Notes under the pieces: model-generated
Database searches by the model: none
Told to the model about the DNA's origin: nothing
What the model saw: only the letters and a program-made list of their open reading frames with translations
Part shown: one piece after another, positions 63,615 to 64,000 of the stretch
Numbering within the stretch: position 1 is the first letter of the stretch
Layout: every line of letters starts with the position of its first letter
Origin: Anabaena sp. WA102
GTDB taxonomy: Bacteria > Cyanobacteriota > Cyanobacteriia > Cyanobacteriales > Nostocaceae
Reading direction: 5' to 3'
NCBI RefSeq assembly: GCF_001277295.1
Contig: NZ_CP011456.1
Span: 2,046,001 to 2,110,000, forward strand
DNA length: 64,000 bases
Translations under genes and position numbers: made by a program

Positions 63615-64000
63615 TTAAAGCTTTTGTCCTGTGTAGATAGAGCGAACTTCACCATTACGGCGAACAATAGCTTCTCCGTTACTGACTTCTACTAGTGTCC
63701 AACCTGTAGTACCGATATTTTCACCTATATTAATTCGGCGACTAATACCATCTACCTTAAACAAAGCCACAGATTTATTACCCAACTCCAATAGTCCCTC
63801 TAATTGTGCAGAATAGCTAGGTGCTGCAACCTGTTGTGGTATATTCTTAGTTTCTTTTACAGGTGCTGGGGGAACAATTGTTGGTAATTTCGGTGGTGCG
63901 ACTTTCAGCGGTTGAGGATTAACGGCTGCTGGTTTGAGATTCACCTGTGTTGTTTTGGGTATCGGCTTAATTGCTGGTTGTATAGTATTAATAGTAGGAG
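63615..64000 (-). CDS. Hypothetical protein, C-terminal part (partial at window edge)
   Basis: The frame is open through the window end (128 codons visible). A Pro-rich linker (VAPPKLPTIVPPAPVKETKN) precedes a compact C-terminal domain VALFKVDGISRRINIGENIG then TTGWTLVEVSNGEAIVRRNG, similar in pattern to PilP/GspC-like beta domains of pilus or secretion systems (G-x-I-G then W-x-L). The start and N-terminus lie outside the window. Function uncertain. Confidence 0.7.
   Translation of the reverse strand, partial: PTINTIQPAIKPIPKTTQVNLKPAAVNPQPLKVAPPKLPTIVPPAPVKETKNIPQQVAAPSYSAQLEGLLELGNKSVALFKVDGISRRINIGENIGTTGWTLVEVSNGEAIVRRNGEVRSIYTGQKL

Overview
The window is chromosomal DNA of a cyanobacterium, most likely a filamentous, heterocyst-type (Nostocales) strain. 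Evidence: dozens of HIP1 octamers (GCGATCGC); an adjacent cyanophycinase and cyanophycin synthetase; lineage-typical genes (CPP1-like J-domain protein, DUF2811, DUF1400 alpha/beta hydrolase, YidC next to a PH-domain gene); AT-rich spacers; and many short palindromes and 7-bp tandem arrays. No phage genes, CRISPR array or intact transposase were seen.

Layout. 1-3.3 kb: the end of rnpA, then a PH-domain gene, yidC, khpB/jag and yceD, a conserved RNA-processing/membrane-insertion block. 3.6-4.3 kb: a HigBA-type toxin-antitoxin pair, then about 0.9 kb of foldback repeats. 5.2-9.5 kb: pnp, a small basic protein with a strong promoter, and argH. 9.7-15.2 kb (minus): a small membrane protein, larB, a peptide-type solute-binding lipoprotein, a PIN/nuclease-like pair, ispF and trmD; trmD ends in a GEV-repeat tail made by a 9-bp minisatellite. 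15.9-19.7 kb: cphB and cphA. 19.8-22.6 kb (minus): an accessory block next to tRNA-Ser(TGA), with a VapBC/FitAB pair and a two-gene AAA ATPase plus PD-(D/E)XK-like system. 22.9-32 kb: a metallophosphoesterase, nadA, a membrane-anchored unknown, an SGNH hydrolase, a cyclase-family hydrolase, a CorC-type transporter and two long AT-rich spacers. 32-42.4 kb: mfd (carrying in-frame repeat insertions), a second ATPase plus TOPRIM-like pair, a Uma2 gene flanked by a 108-bp duplication, and a giant polytopic membrane protein. 42.5-52.5 kb: a second Uma2 protein, a GT4 glycosyltransferase, pdxH, an AI-2E transporter, scpA, a sugar nucleotidyltransferase, speA and ndk. 52.5-64 kb: a TerC protein, a cluster of DnaA-box-like sites, DUF2811, an OmpR-type regulator, a structured spacer, the CPP1-like gene, a HAD hydrolase, sbcC, an hsdR fragment, a DUF1400 hydrolase and a partial gene at the right edge.

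Most genes are housekeeping and stand alone or in short operons. cphA/cphB (cyanophycin nitrogen store) and argH/speA (arginine metabolism) are linked by arginine. The accessory material is in small islands: toxin-antitoxin pairs, two ATPase-partner gene pairs, a PIN/nuclease pair, Uma2 genes and an hsdR relic. The likeliest undescribed systems are the ATPase/nuclease-like pair at 20.6-22.6 kb, whose second gene appears to be translationally coupled through a hairpin hiding its ribosome-binding site, and the ATPase/TOPRIM-like pair at 35.6-37.7 kb. All family names come from reading motifs; no database search was run.
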